Below are positions 56,462 to 64,000 of a DNA stretch of 64,000 bases, piece after piece. Source of the DNA: Tildeniella torsiva UHER 1998/13D (GTDB lineage: Bacteria > Cyanobacteriota > Cyanobacteriia > Phormidesmidales > Phormidesmidaceae). The notes beneath the pieces were generated by a model. It did no database searches and was not told the origin of the DNA. It was given only the letters and a program-made list of their open reading frames with translations. The stretch is from positions 124,001-188,000 of the forward strand of contig JAHHIH010000004.1 of assembly GCA_019358835.1 (NCBI GenBank). Reading direction: 5' to 3'. The translations under genes were made by a program, and so were the position numbers. Numbering within the stretch: position 1 is the stretch's first letter; each line of letters begins with the position of its first letter.

Positions 56462-57523
56462 ATGCGCGGTTCTATGACCGTACTGATGAGACGCTCAATG
56501 AACCCAGCAGGCGGGGCGACAGCCATTGAGGTGCCCCTCAGCATTGCACCGATGATGGATCGCACCGATCGCCACTATCGCTACTTTATGCGGCAGATCA
56601 CGCGGCACACCCTGCTCTACACCGAAATGGTGACGGCCCAGGCGATTTTGCACGGCGATCGCGACCATCTGCTGGGCTTTACCCCCAGCGAGTCGCCGCT
56701 GGTGCTGCAAGTGGGTGGCGACGACCCGCAGATGCTGGCTACCGCTACCCGCGCTGCCGCTGACTTTGGCTACGATGCCATCAATTTGAATGTGGGCTGC
56801 CCGAGCGATCGCGTCCGCAGCGGCAACTTTGGGGCCTGTCTGATGGCCCAGCCCGAGCGGGTCGCCGAGGGTGTGGCGGCGATCATGGCCGCCAGCCCTC
56901 TGCCGGTCAGCGTCAAGCATCGCATTGGGATAGACGATCGCGATCGCTACGAAGATATGGCAGCTTTTGTCGACACCGTTGCCCAGACCGGCTGTCGCCA
57001 CTTCACCGTCCACGCCCGCAAAGCCTGGCTCCAGGGGCTCAGCCCCAAAGACAACCGCACGGTGCCGCCCCTGCGCTACGGCGACGTGCACCGCCTAAAA
57101 CAAGACTTTTCCCACCTGTGGATTGAGATCAACGGCGGCTTGACCAGGCTTGACCAGGTGAGAGACCAGCTCGGCCCGGTGGATGGGGTGATGATTGGGC
57201 GCGCCGCCTACGACAATCCCTACCTCTTTAGCGGCGTCGATCAGGGCTTGTTTGCGTCGAACGAGGCGACCCTCAGCCGCCAGCAAGTGGCCGAAGCGAT
57301 GCTGCCCTACATTGACCACTGGGTGCGTCAGGGGCTGAAGCTCAACAAAATTACTCGCCACATGCTGATGCTGTTTGCGGGACAGCCCGGCAGCCGCCTG
57401 TGGAAGCAAATCCTCACTGAGGAGTCGTGTAGGCCCGGTGCCGGGGTTGACGTTGTGCGGCAGGCTTTGAAGGCGGTGCAGCACCAGGGCGAGATGCAGG
57501 CCCAGCTAGGGAGTCTCGTTTAG
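56462..57523 (+). CDS. dusA: tRNA-dihydrouridine synthase A
   Basis: A 353-aa FMN enzyme that reduces uridines in the tRNA D-loop. The N-terminal LSIAPMMDRTDRHYRYFMRQ and TEMVTAQAI, the catalytic-Cys segment NLNVGCPSDRVRSGNFGACL and VKHRIGIDD identify DusA. Several in-frame ATGs lie in the first 14 codons, so the exact start is uncertain. Its last 18 bp overlap the 3' end of the convergent TolB-like gene. Confidence 0.93.
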   Translation: MRGSMTVLMRRSMNPAGGATAIEVPLSIAPMMDRTDRHYRYFMRQITRHTLLYTEMVTAQAILHGDRDHLLGFTPSESPLVLQVGGDDPQMLATATRAAADFGYDAINLNVGCPSDRVRSGNFGACLMAQPERVAEGVAAIMAASPLPVSVKHRIGIDDRDRYEDMAAFVDTVAQTGCRHFTVHARKAWLQGLSPKDNRTVPPLRYGDVHRLKQDFSHLWIEINGGLTRLDQVRDQLGPVDGVMIGRAAYDNPYLFSGVDQGLFASNEATLSRQQVAEAMLPYIDHWVRQGLKLNKITRHMLMLFAGQPGSRLWKQILTEESCRPGAGVDVVRQALKAVQHQGEMQAQLGSLV

Positions 57524-58717
57524 GCCCTGGGTATTGGTTTCGCTCGGGGTGGGCACCCAGGCGAAGGGGTAAACATATTCGTCAGTGGCCGACAGAGGAG
57601 CTAGCGCTGTGCCATCGGGGCGCACTCGGTACAACATCTGGGTACCCAGGGGATCGTCGGGAGGGGTGGCCGTAAACGCAACCCAGTCGCCTTCAGGGGC
57701 CCACTGGCTGTCGAGAATGTTTTGCAGGGGCTGATTGGTTAGGGCCGTGAACGCCTGACTGGCTAGATCTAGGCGAAAAAGGGTCTGCTGACCGGCTTGA
57801 GCCCCCACGGCAAGAGCGATCTGCTGACTGTTGGGGGCCCAGCTGAGGGCGTCGTAAAAGCCAGGCCGGGTGAGCGCCTGGGTCTCCCCGGTGTTGACGT
57901 TGACTAGAGCCACGACTTCCTGATTGCTAAACGGTGGGTTGTGGGGACGATAGTAGGCAATGTATCGACTGTCGGGCGACCACAGCACGCGGCTGCGGTA
58001 AATCTGAAAGTTGGCTTCGGGCGTGAGTACGCGGCGATCGCCCCCGTCAGCCCTCACCACGTTGAGCCGCTGAAAGGGATAGTTACCCTCGTAAAAAGCT
58101 AGCTGGGTGCCATCGGGCGACCAGGCTAGAGGACTCCCGGCAGCACCGTAGATGCCGGAGGTTTGGGTGAGGCGGCGAGGGCGGCTGCCGTCTAGCCCGG
58201 CGACGAAGATATGTTGGCCGGTCACGTAGGCGATCTGGCTGCCATCGGGCGCTAAAAAAATGTCTGACTCTGGGCTGTCGGGCAAGGTGTCAATGGAGGC
58301 CAACTCTCCGGTGGATCGACTGAGAAACAGAGCTAGCTCGGCGGTGCCCCCCGCTGTGGAGGAAGGGCAGCTCTGTTTAATGACAAGAGTTTCGCCGTCG
58401 GGCTGCCAGGCCAAATCAATGGTGGGTGGTCGCTGGCAGTCGCTAGAAAATACTAGCTCCGGAGATGCAGCCCCTAGTTCAATCCGGTACACTTCGCCAT
58501 AGTTTTGCACGATCGCCAGCTGTTGGCCGCTGCGAGACCAGGCTAGGGCGTTGAAGGGGCGATCGCCCTCGGGCAGCAGGGCTTCGCGATCGCCGCTGTC
58601 TGGCTTCAAACGAAACAGACCGTTAGGAGTCGCAAAGGACAGATCCGCCGCCTGCGCCGCAGTAATGGCAAACGCCACAAGGCCAGTGGTGAGCAGGGCC
58701 ACGGAGGATTGAATCAC
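57506..58717 (-). CDS. TolB-like beta-propeller protein, exported
   Basis: A 403-aa exported protein with WD40-like (PD40) blades: LAWSPDGTQLAFYEGNYP, VLWSPDSRYIAYYRPHN, LSWAPNSQQIALAVG and SQWAPEGDWVAFTATP. A signal peptide (about 1-23, SVALLTTGLVAFAITAAQAA) starts at the GTG at 58717, which follows AAGGACG; the frame stays open upstream to 58879 but that part lacks the export signal at its start. It probably acts in the periplasm, but no Tol-Pal genes are nearby and the partner is unknown. Confidence 0.8.
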   Translation of the reverse strand: MIQSSVALLTTGLVAFAITAAQAADLSFATPNGLFRLKPDSGDREALLPEGDRPFNALAWSRSGQQLAIVQNYGEVYRIELGAASPELVFSSDCQRPPTIDLAWQPDGETLVIKQSCPSSTAGGTAELALFLSRSTGELASIDTLPDSPESDIFLAPDGSQIAYVTGQHIFVAGLDGSRPRRLTQTSGIYGAAGSPLAWSPDGTQLAFYEGNYPFQRLNVVRADGGDRRVLTPEANFQIYRSRVLWSPDSRYIAYYRPHNPPFSNQEVVALVNVNTGETQALTRPGFYDALSWAPNSQQIALAVGAQAGQQTLFRLDLASQAFTALTNQPLQNILDSQWAPEGDWVAFTATPPDDPLGTQMLYRVRPDGTALAPLSATDEYVYPFAWVPTPSETNTQGLNETP

Positions 58718-58953
58718 GGTTTCACGTCCTTGAGCGTTCCATTCGTCATCATAGCGATGGGCTGCGGGCTTGCGACTAGCTTTTAGAATTAGTGGGGGTG
58801 CAAGGCCCCCATCCTGCCTAGTTTCTGAGATGCTAGAAACGTTAATTTTTGGGTCATCTGCCTGGCTGCTAAAGCGCAAGACGAACAGACGCTGACTTCA
58901 GTGCCATCTTTATTCTTCAGCTTACGAACGTGATCAGCCCGTTTTTGGATTAG

Positions 58954-60033
58954 TTATCCACCCAGATAGCTGACGATGGCTTTGGCGATCTGGTGGTTAC
59001 CGTCTTTGGCTAGGGTCTTGGTGGTACGGGGCGGCTCCAAAGGCTGAGTCAAAAATGCCCAGTCGCCGTCGAAAAAATCGGCGGGGGTGAGGACTCGGTG
59101 CCAGCTGTGGTCTTGCAGGCCGTTGACGAGCACCGGGCCTTCCGCAAAGTCTTCTCGAGTAATAGTAATAATCGGCAGATCTAGGCGACAGGCTTCGGAG
59201 AAGGTGCTGAAGCCTGGCTTTGAGACTATGCGGCTGCACAGAGGCATGACATCCACTGGGCGGTAGCCCTGCCGAGGCACTTTGAATAGGTTAGGCAGAG
59301 CAGGGGCGTTTTGCTCAAAGGTAAGAAACTGCCAGTCGGGGAACTGGGTGAGGCGATCGTAGGGGATGGCCTGGAGACTTAACCCACCAAAGGTCAGTAG
59401 CACTGTGCGTTCTTGGGGCTGAGACAGATTCCACTGCGCCCTTAACTCGTCAGCTCCATAGCGCGGGGTGCCTCCGGTTAGCCCAGTGTCTTCCACTACG
59501 GGGAAGGCGGTCATCGGTTCGTGGAAGGGCAGGCGGAAGAGGCGATCGCACTCCCCAAAGCACTCCCCAATCCAGCTGGCGATCGGCTCAAACTCTGGGC
59601 CAAAGCCTCGGTAGATAAAATCCCAGCCAAAGTTGCTGACCATCCAGCAGGGGATGTCGGCGGCATGGGCGATCGCTGTGGCTAGCGGTGGAATATCGGC
59701 CAGCACCAGGTTCACCCCGCGCTGCTTGAGGTAGGCGGCCTCGGCGGCCACGGTTGACCGCTGGTGAGCCTGGATATTTTGAAGCTTGGCCAGGGTAGCC
59801 GGTAGATCCATCCTGAGGCTATCGGGCTGAATCACGCCAATATCAAACGCCACCGGACGATACTCATAGCTCAGTGGCAGGTATTCGTCGAGCAGCCATT
59901 GGGGCGCAGCGGTGGCCAGTACCAAATCCACCTCGGGCTGGAGCGCCTTGACCGTAGCCGCAACCGACGCGGCGCGGGTGGCATGGCCAAAGCCGTGGTT
60001 AGTAATCGCCACGTAGAGCACAGGGCGGGGCAT
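58954..60033 (-). CDS. MurG-like glycosyltransferase family protein
   Basis: A 359-aa GT-B protein. The N-terminal YVAITNHGFGHATRAASVAATV resembles the glycosyltransferase-like N-terminal part of plant arabinokinase and MurG-type enzymes; the C-terminal SKPGFSTFSEACRLDLPIITI is the donor-binding region. It could act on a lipid- or protein-linked sugar; the donor and acceptor are unknown. The ATG at 60033 is preferred. It begins about 70 bp downstream of the ftsH stop, on the same strand, with a terminator between. Confidence 0.75.
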   Translation of the reverse strand: MPRPVLYVAITNHGFGHATRAASVAATVKALQPEVDLVLATAAPQWLLDEYLPLSYEYRPVAFDIGVIQPDSLRMDLPATLAKLQNIQAHQRSTVAAEAAYLKQRGVNLVLADIPPLATAIAHAADIPCWMVSNFGWDFIYRGFGPEFEPIASWIGECFGECDRLFRLPFHEPMTAFPVVEDTGLTGGTPRYGADELRAQWNLSQPQERTVLLTFGGLSLQAIPYDRLTQFPDWQFLTFEQNAPALPNLFKVPRQGYRPVDVMPLCSRIVSKPGFSTFSEACRLDLPIITITREDFAEGPVLVNGLQDHSWHRVLTPADFFDGDWAFLTQPLEPPRTTKTLAKDGNHQIAKAIVSYLGG

Positions 60034-60052
60034 AGACAATTTCTCTCCAACT

Positions 60053-60080
60053 AAAAAGGCTCGCCCCTAAGGACGAGCCT
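60053..60080 (-). terminator. Rho-independent terminator of ftsH
   Basis: AGGCTCG (60057-60063) pairs with CGAGCCT (60074-60080). Read on the minus strand, TTTTT follows. Confidence 0.9.
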
Positions 60081-60102
60081 CAATCATCTCAACAGCTCAA
60101 CC

Positions 60103-61989
60103 CTAAAGCTGGGGCACAAACTGCTGTTTATCGGGCACCACCGTGTACTCAGAGACAATCTGGCGCAGCTCGTCGCCGTCGATGGTTTCGCGCTCAACCA
60201 GCAGATCGACCAGGCGATCGATCACGGCGCGGTGGTCTTGCATAATGCCCTTGGCCTGGTTGTAGCAGTGCTCCACAATGGTGCGCACTTGGCCGTCAAT
60301 GCGAGACGACACTTCCTCAGAATACTCTGAGCGGGAGAGCCAGTCGCGACCGAGGAACACCTCACCCTGGGAGCTTTCGAGGGACAGCGGCCCCAGGTCG
60401 GACATGCCAAAGCGGGTGACCATCTGACGGGCCATGTTGCTCACCTGCTGGAGGTCGTTGCCGGCTCCGGTGGTGACTTCGGCATCGCCAAAGATGACAT
60501 CTTCAGCGGCGCGCCCGCCCAGGGCACCGGTAATGCGGGCCATAATTTGCGCCCGAGAGATCAGCATTTGCTCTTCGCTGGGGGTAAACCAGGTGAGACC
60601 CTGGGCCTGACCGCGAGGAATCAGGGTAACTTTTTGCACCGGGTCGTGGTCTTTGACCAGGGTGCCAACGATCGCATGGCCAATCTCGTGGTAGGCAATC
60701 AGCCGCTTGCTCTTGCTGTCCACCAGGGGAGTGCCCTCCATACCGGCGATGACGCGGTCAACGGCGTCGTCTACCTCGGCCATGGTCATGGCGTCTTTGC
60801 GGCGGCGAGCGGTGAGAATGGCGGCCTCGTTGAGCAAGTTGGCCAGGTCGGCACCGGTAAAGCCGGGGGTGCGACGGGCGATCGTTTCCAAGGAAATGTC
60901 TTCGGCCAGCTTTTTGTTGCGGGCGTGGACTCCGAGGATTTCGACTCGGCCTTTGATATCGGGCGGATCGACCATCACCTGACGGTCGAAGCGGCCGGGG
61001 CGCAGCAGGGCCGAGTCGAGCACGTCGGCCCGGTTGGTGGCGGCGATGATGATGATGCCGCTGTTGCCCTCGAAACCATCCATTTCGGTGAGCAGCTGGT
61101 TGAGGGTTTGCTCGCGCTCGTCATTGCCGCCGCCGATACCGGCACCCCGCTGACGACCGACGGCGTCAATCTCATCGATAAAGATGATGCAGGGGGCGTT
61201 TTCTTTAGCCTTTTTGAACAAGTCGCGCACGCGGGAAGCCCCCACGCCGACGAACATTTCAACAAACTCAGAACCGGAGATGCTGAAGAAGGGCACGCCC
61301 GCTTCACCTGCGATCGCCTTGGCTAGCAGAGTTTTACCGGTACCGGGAGGGCCGACCAGCAGCACACCCTTGGGAATGCGAGCCCCAATGGCGGTAAAGC
61401 GCTCGGGCTTCTTCAAAAAGGTGACGACTTCTTCCAGCTCTTCTTTGGCTTCGTCAATACCGGCCACGTCATCGAACATGACACCGGTCTTGGCTTCCAT
61501 CATGAAGCGGGCCTTAGACTTGCCAAAGCTCATCGCCTGGCCAGGGCCACCCATGGCCCCGTTGGAGCGGCGGAATAAAAAGAACAGACCGCCAATCAGC
61601 AGCAGCGGAAACAGCAGGTTGCCCAGGGCACCCACCAGAGCGCCATCGTTGCGCGGAGGGTGAGAGTCGAGGCTGATGTTGGCGGTGCGCAGACGGCTCA
61701 CTAGGTCAGGGGAGTTGCCCGGCAGGTCTACTCGCCAGCGCATGACGCGGTTGTCTAGGTCGGGGTCAACGGCTTCAACAATGGCTGTTCTGCCGCCGTC
61801 GTAGAGATCTACTGCTGTTACCCGCCCGGCATCGAGATAGTCGAGAAAGCGACCATAGGTGAGGCGGGTGTTGGCCGCGTTGCGACCCATATCAGCCGGA
61901 GCCGACGAAAATGCTCCTTGCCACAAGAAAAACCCTATTACCAACAGGGGTAGGGTCCACAGTAAGGCGACTCGCCACGAAAATTTCAT
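60103..61989 (-). CDS. ftsH: ATP-dependent zinc metalloprotease FtsH
   Basis: A 628-aa thylakoid- or plasma-membrane AAA+ protease. Helices at about 7-24 and 119-140 flank an extracytoplasmic domain. Walker A is GPPGTGKT at 213-220, Walker B IIFIDEID at 268-275, the second region of homology contains [19 protein letters not shown], and the zinc motif is HEIGH at 434-438. The sequence is typical of the FtsH2/FtsH3 group that removes damaged photosystem II D1. Expression may be set in a leader with two direct repeats of TGTTAACGGATG (62021-62047). Confidence 0.95.
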   Translation of the reverse strand: MKFSWRVALLWTLPLLVIGFFLWQGAFSSAPADMGRNAANTRLTYGRFLDYLDAGRVTAVDLYDGGRTAIVEAVDPDLDNRVMRWRVDLPGNSPDLVSRLRTANISLDSHPPRNDGALVGALGNLLFPLLLIGGLFFLFRRSNGAMGGPGQAMSFGKSKARFMMEAKTGVMFDDVAGIDEAKEELEEVVTFLKKPERFTAIGARIPKGVLLVGPPGTGKTLLAKAIAGEAGVPFFSISGSEFVEMFVGVGASRVRDLFKKAKENAPCIIFIDEIDAVGRQRGAGIGGGNDEREQTLNQLLTEMDGFEGNSGIIIIAATNRADVLDSALLRPGRFDRQVMVDPPDIKGRVEILGVHARNKKLAEDISLETIARRTPGFTGADLANLLNEAAILTARRRKDAMTMAEVDDAVDRVIAGMEGTPLVDSKSKRLIAYHEIGHAIVGTLVKDHDPVQKVTLIPRGQAQGLTWFTPSEEQMLISRAQIMARITGALGGRAAEDVIFGDAEVTTGAGNDLQQVSNMARQMVTRFGMSDLGPLSLESSQGEVFLGRDWLSRSEYSEEVSSRIDGQVRTIVEHCYNQAKGIMQDHRAVIDRLVDLLVERETIDGDELRQIVSEYTVVPDKQQFVPQL

Positions 61990-62320
61990 ACCTATGGCCT
62001 CTATTGACTAACGTGCACAGTGTTAACGGATGTTCTGTTAACGGATGGTGACCGAGCTTGGCCCTACGTCTATCGTGCCTGGGAACAGGGTGTTGCCGGG
62101 GGCGGAATCTCGAGTCGGGAAAAGAAATATGAGATAAATCTTTACTTAATGTAACGTAAGCTGCGGGACTCGGGCAAATCCCCAATCAAATTGCCCGGTC
62201 AAGTTGATAATTCCCGAAGCTACTAACCTTGAGGTGCGTAGCGATCGCCAGGCTTCTCCTCTACTGTTACTTTAGCTGGTTATCGGATTTAGAAATGTGT
62301 AGCGGTAGAGGTGCCCTGCG
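61990..62320. other. Intergenic region, divergent ftsH and MFS promoters
   Basis: A 331-bp region. It contains a 12-nt direct repeat (TGTTAACGGATG at 62021-62032 and 62036-62047) 32-58 bp upstream of ftsH and an AT-rich TTACATTAAGTAAAG-type stretch (minus strand, about 62137-62155) that could hold the ftsH promoter. No gene seen. Confidence 0.45.
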
Positions 62321-63523
62321 ATGAAACCCCGTCATGCCGATACGTTGGGGGTAAAAGCTACCCTGCTGCTGGTCAGCACCCTGACGGTGATGGCGGGAGC
62401 CACGATCGCCCCCTCGCTGCCGGCCATGCGATCGCACTTTGCCGAGGTGCCCAACGCCGACTACTGGGTGAGGCTGGTGTTGACGGTGCCAGCGCTGTTT
62501 ATTGCTCTCGGTGCCCCCATTACGGGCGTCATTATCGATCGCTTTGGGCGCAAGCGCTGGCTGGCGCTGTCGGTGTTGACCTATGGGCTGGCGGGCAGTT
62601 CGGGCTTTTTTCTCAATGAAATTGGCTGGATTTTGGTCGGGCGGCTGGTGCTGGGCCTGAGCGTGGCGGGCATTATGACCACCGCGACGACGCTGGTGGC
62701 CGACTATTACATCGGCGCGGCACGGGCGCGGTTTTTGGGCTTGCAGGCGGCGTTTATGGGGCTGGGTGGGGTGCTGTTTCTCACCCTGGGGGGCTACCTG
62801 GCGGATGTGAACTGGCGATTGCCGTTTTTGATCTATCTCTCGGCCTGGCTGATGCTGCCGCTGGTACTGCTGTTGCTGCCAGAGCCTAGACGGGCCAGTC
62901 GGGCCGAGGTGCTGGCGCTAGCAGCGGCTAACCCAGAGCCAGTTCCCTGGGGGTTGTTGGCAGTGACCTTTGCGATCGCCCTGCTCACCCAGATTGTGTT
63001 CTACATGATTCCGGTGCAGATTCCGTTTTATCTCCAGCAGTTGAGTAACGCCAATGCGTCTCAGAGTGGGCTGGCGATCGCCCTGGCGACCCTGGCGGCG
63101 GCGACGAGTTCCCTCAGCTATCAGACCGTCAAGGCACGGTTTTCGTTTACGGCGCTCTATGCGATGGCCTTTGGGCTAATGGGGGTGGGCTATCTGGTGA
63201 TTGGCCGAGCACCGGGCTATGGGGCGGCGCTGGTGGGACTAGCGATCGCCGGTTTGGGCCTTGGCCTCTTCACCCCCAACATGACCGTCTGTCTTACCTC
63301 ATCGACCCCCGCTGCCCTGCGAGGGCGAATTTTGGGCGGCTTGACCACCAGTTTCTTTCTGGGGCAGTTTGTGTCGCCGCTGGTGAGCCAGCCCCTGAGT
63401 CAGCGGATTGGCTTGGCGGCGACCTATGGTTTGGCCGGGCTGCTGATGCTGACGTTGGGGGCCATGACCCTGGGCGTAATGGCCCGCTGGCGGTGGCTAG
63501 GTCAGCGCGATCGCCCCCTGTAG
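62321..63523 (+). CDS. MFS transporter
   Basis: A 400-aa major-facilitator protein with twelve predicted helices. The loop motif IDRFGRKRWL between helices two and three is the family signature; AGIMTTATTLVADYY matches the segment around helix four of drug/proton antiporters. The substrate is unknown. The last 27 bp overlap the convergent gltX gene. Confidence 0.88.
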   Translation: MKPRHADTLGVKATLLLVSTLTVMAGATIAPSLPAMRSHFAEVPNADYWVRLVLTVPALFIALGAPITGVIIDRFGRKRWLALSVLTYGLAGSSGFFLNEIGWILVGRLVLGLSVAGIMTTATTLVADYYIGAARARFLGLQAAFMGLGGVLFLTLGGYLADVNWRLPFLIYLSAWLMLPLVLLLLPEPRRASRAEVLALAAANPEPVPWGLLAVTFAIALLTQIVFYMIPVQIPFYLQQLSNANASQSGLAIALATLAAATSSLSYQTVKARFSFTALYAMAFGLMGVGYLVIGRAPGYGAALVGLAIAGLGLGLFTPNMTVCLTSSTPAALRGRILGGLTTSFFLGQFVSPLVSQPLSQRIGLAATYGLAGLLMLTLGAMTLGVMARWRWLGQRDRPL

Positions 63524-64000
63524 ACGGGGCACATCAAACCCGCGCTGGTGCAGAATTAGCCAGGATTCCATCAGGTCTGGCCCCTGGAGGGCACCCATGA
63601 GCGCGGCCCGCATCGATTTCATCACCAGCCCTTTCTTCACGCCCTGGGCTTTGGTGACCTCATCCACCAAGGCTTTAAGCTCGTCGATGGTGGCTGGAGA
63701 TTTCTCGGTGAGTCCTGTCAAAATGCCCTCCAGCACAGTGGATACGCCGTCGAGCTGCACCTGAGCTTTAGCGGCGTCGGCGAACTCCACAGTTTTGGTG
63801 AAGAAGAAGCGGCTTTGCTCCACAACGTCTGTCAGGCGGGTGAGGCTAGGGCCGAGGAGCGTCACCAGGGGCAATAGCCAGTCGTGATCGGCCTCCGCAT
63901 CAACGGCATAAGCGTCCTGTAGGTAGGGCAGCGCTAGCTCCAGCAGGGGAGCGGGCTCCATCGCGTGGAGGTACTGGCTGTTGAGCCAGTCGAGCTTATC
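63497..64000 (-). CDS. gltX: Glutamyl-tRNA synthetase, C-terminal part (runs off the window)
   Basis: The 3' end of gltX, at least 167 codons, entering from the right edge of the window. The sequence DKLDWLNSQYLHAMEPAPLLELALPYLQ continues to the C-terminus QRGFDVPRLQGAI. These residues belong to the helical anticodon-binding domain, including VKKGLVMKSMRAALMGALQGPDL. The catalytic domain lies outside the window. The enzyme charges tRNA-Glu, also the precursor for tetrapyrrole synthesis in cyanobacteria. Confidence 0.93.
   Translation of the reverse strand, partial: DKLDWLNSQYLHAMEPAPLLELALPYLQDAYAVDAEADHDWLLPLVTLLGPSLTRLTDVVEQSRFFFTKTVEFADAAKAQVQLDGVSTVLEGILTGLTEKSPATIDELKALVDEVTKAQGVKKGLVMKSMRAALMGALQGPDLMESWLILHQRGFDVPRLQGAIALT

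Overview
The window comes from a filamentous cyanobacterium with a moderately high G+C genome. The HIP1 octamer GCGATCGC recurs throughout. Several genes are cyanobacterium-specific: three SLH/OprB iron-uptake porins, an HpsJ-type hormogonium polysaccharide protein, a CYP120-like P450, an acyl-lipid desaturase, TIGR02587/TIGR02588 and HetR. HetR plus a PatX-like RGSGR protein point to a multicellular, filamentous strain; they do not by themselves prove heterocysts. No rRNA, tRNA, CRISPR array, prophage or insertion sequence was recognised.

Layout. 1-6 kb: small proteins, a broken ynfA, a CYP120-type P450, an HMA-like protein, a formamidase and a UPF0175/MNT/HEPN cassette. 6.2-17.7 kb: one giant modular gene (LamG, beta/gamma-crystallin, coiled-coil and PKD-like domains; about 3,812 codons if repaired), interrupted by one in-frame TAG and one frameshift. 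17.8-31.6 kb: pentapeptide protein, desA, a cell-wall amidase, Uma2, a cold-shock-domain membrane protein, rsmA-ispE-rseP, nth, DUF29, an EamA transporter, the TIGR02588/TIGR02587 pair, an FKBP and sodB. 31.6-36 kb: a CACHE-HAMP-PAS-GGDEF-EAL protein and an aspartate aminotransferase. 36.3-38 kb: a small secreted protein with three RGSGR motifs (patX-like) directly upstream of hetR. 38-47.9 kb: a coiled-coil protein, a DUF6492 protein, an oligopeptide-binding protein, HpsJ, a SWIM protein, and the ugd and uxs genes for UDP-xylose. 47.9-53.1 kb: three tandem porin paralogues. 53.3-64 kb: pterin dehydratase, nadC-ybjQ, DUF2237, DUF1232, dusA, a TolB-like propeller, a MurG-like glycosyltransferase, ftsH, an MFS transporter and the 3' end of gltX.

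How the genes may work together. HetR and the PatX-like peptide precursor form a developmental regulator and inhibitor pair. HpsJ, Ugd, Uxs and DUF6492 suggest surface-polysaccharide or hormogonium functions nearby. The porins, SodB, FtsH and desaturase fit envelope transport and stress housekeeping.

The most notable observations are the triple-RGSGR patX/hetR locus, the doubly broken giant gene with a calcium-binding-type crystallin module, a 23-codon ORF with a perfect Shine-Dalgarno sequence in a free-standing unit, a terminator-like hairpin with eight T in the desA leader, and the porin triplication with near-identical 5' thirds. All assignments rest on reading motifs by eye; no database search was run.
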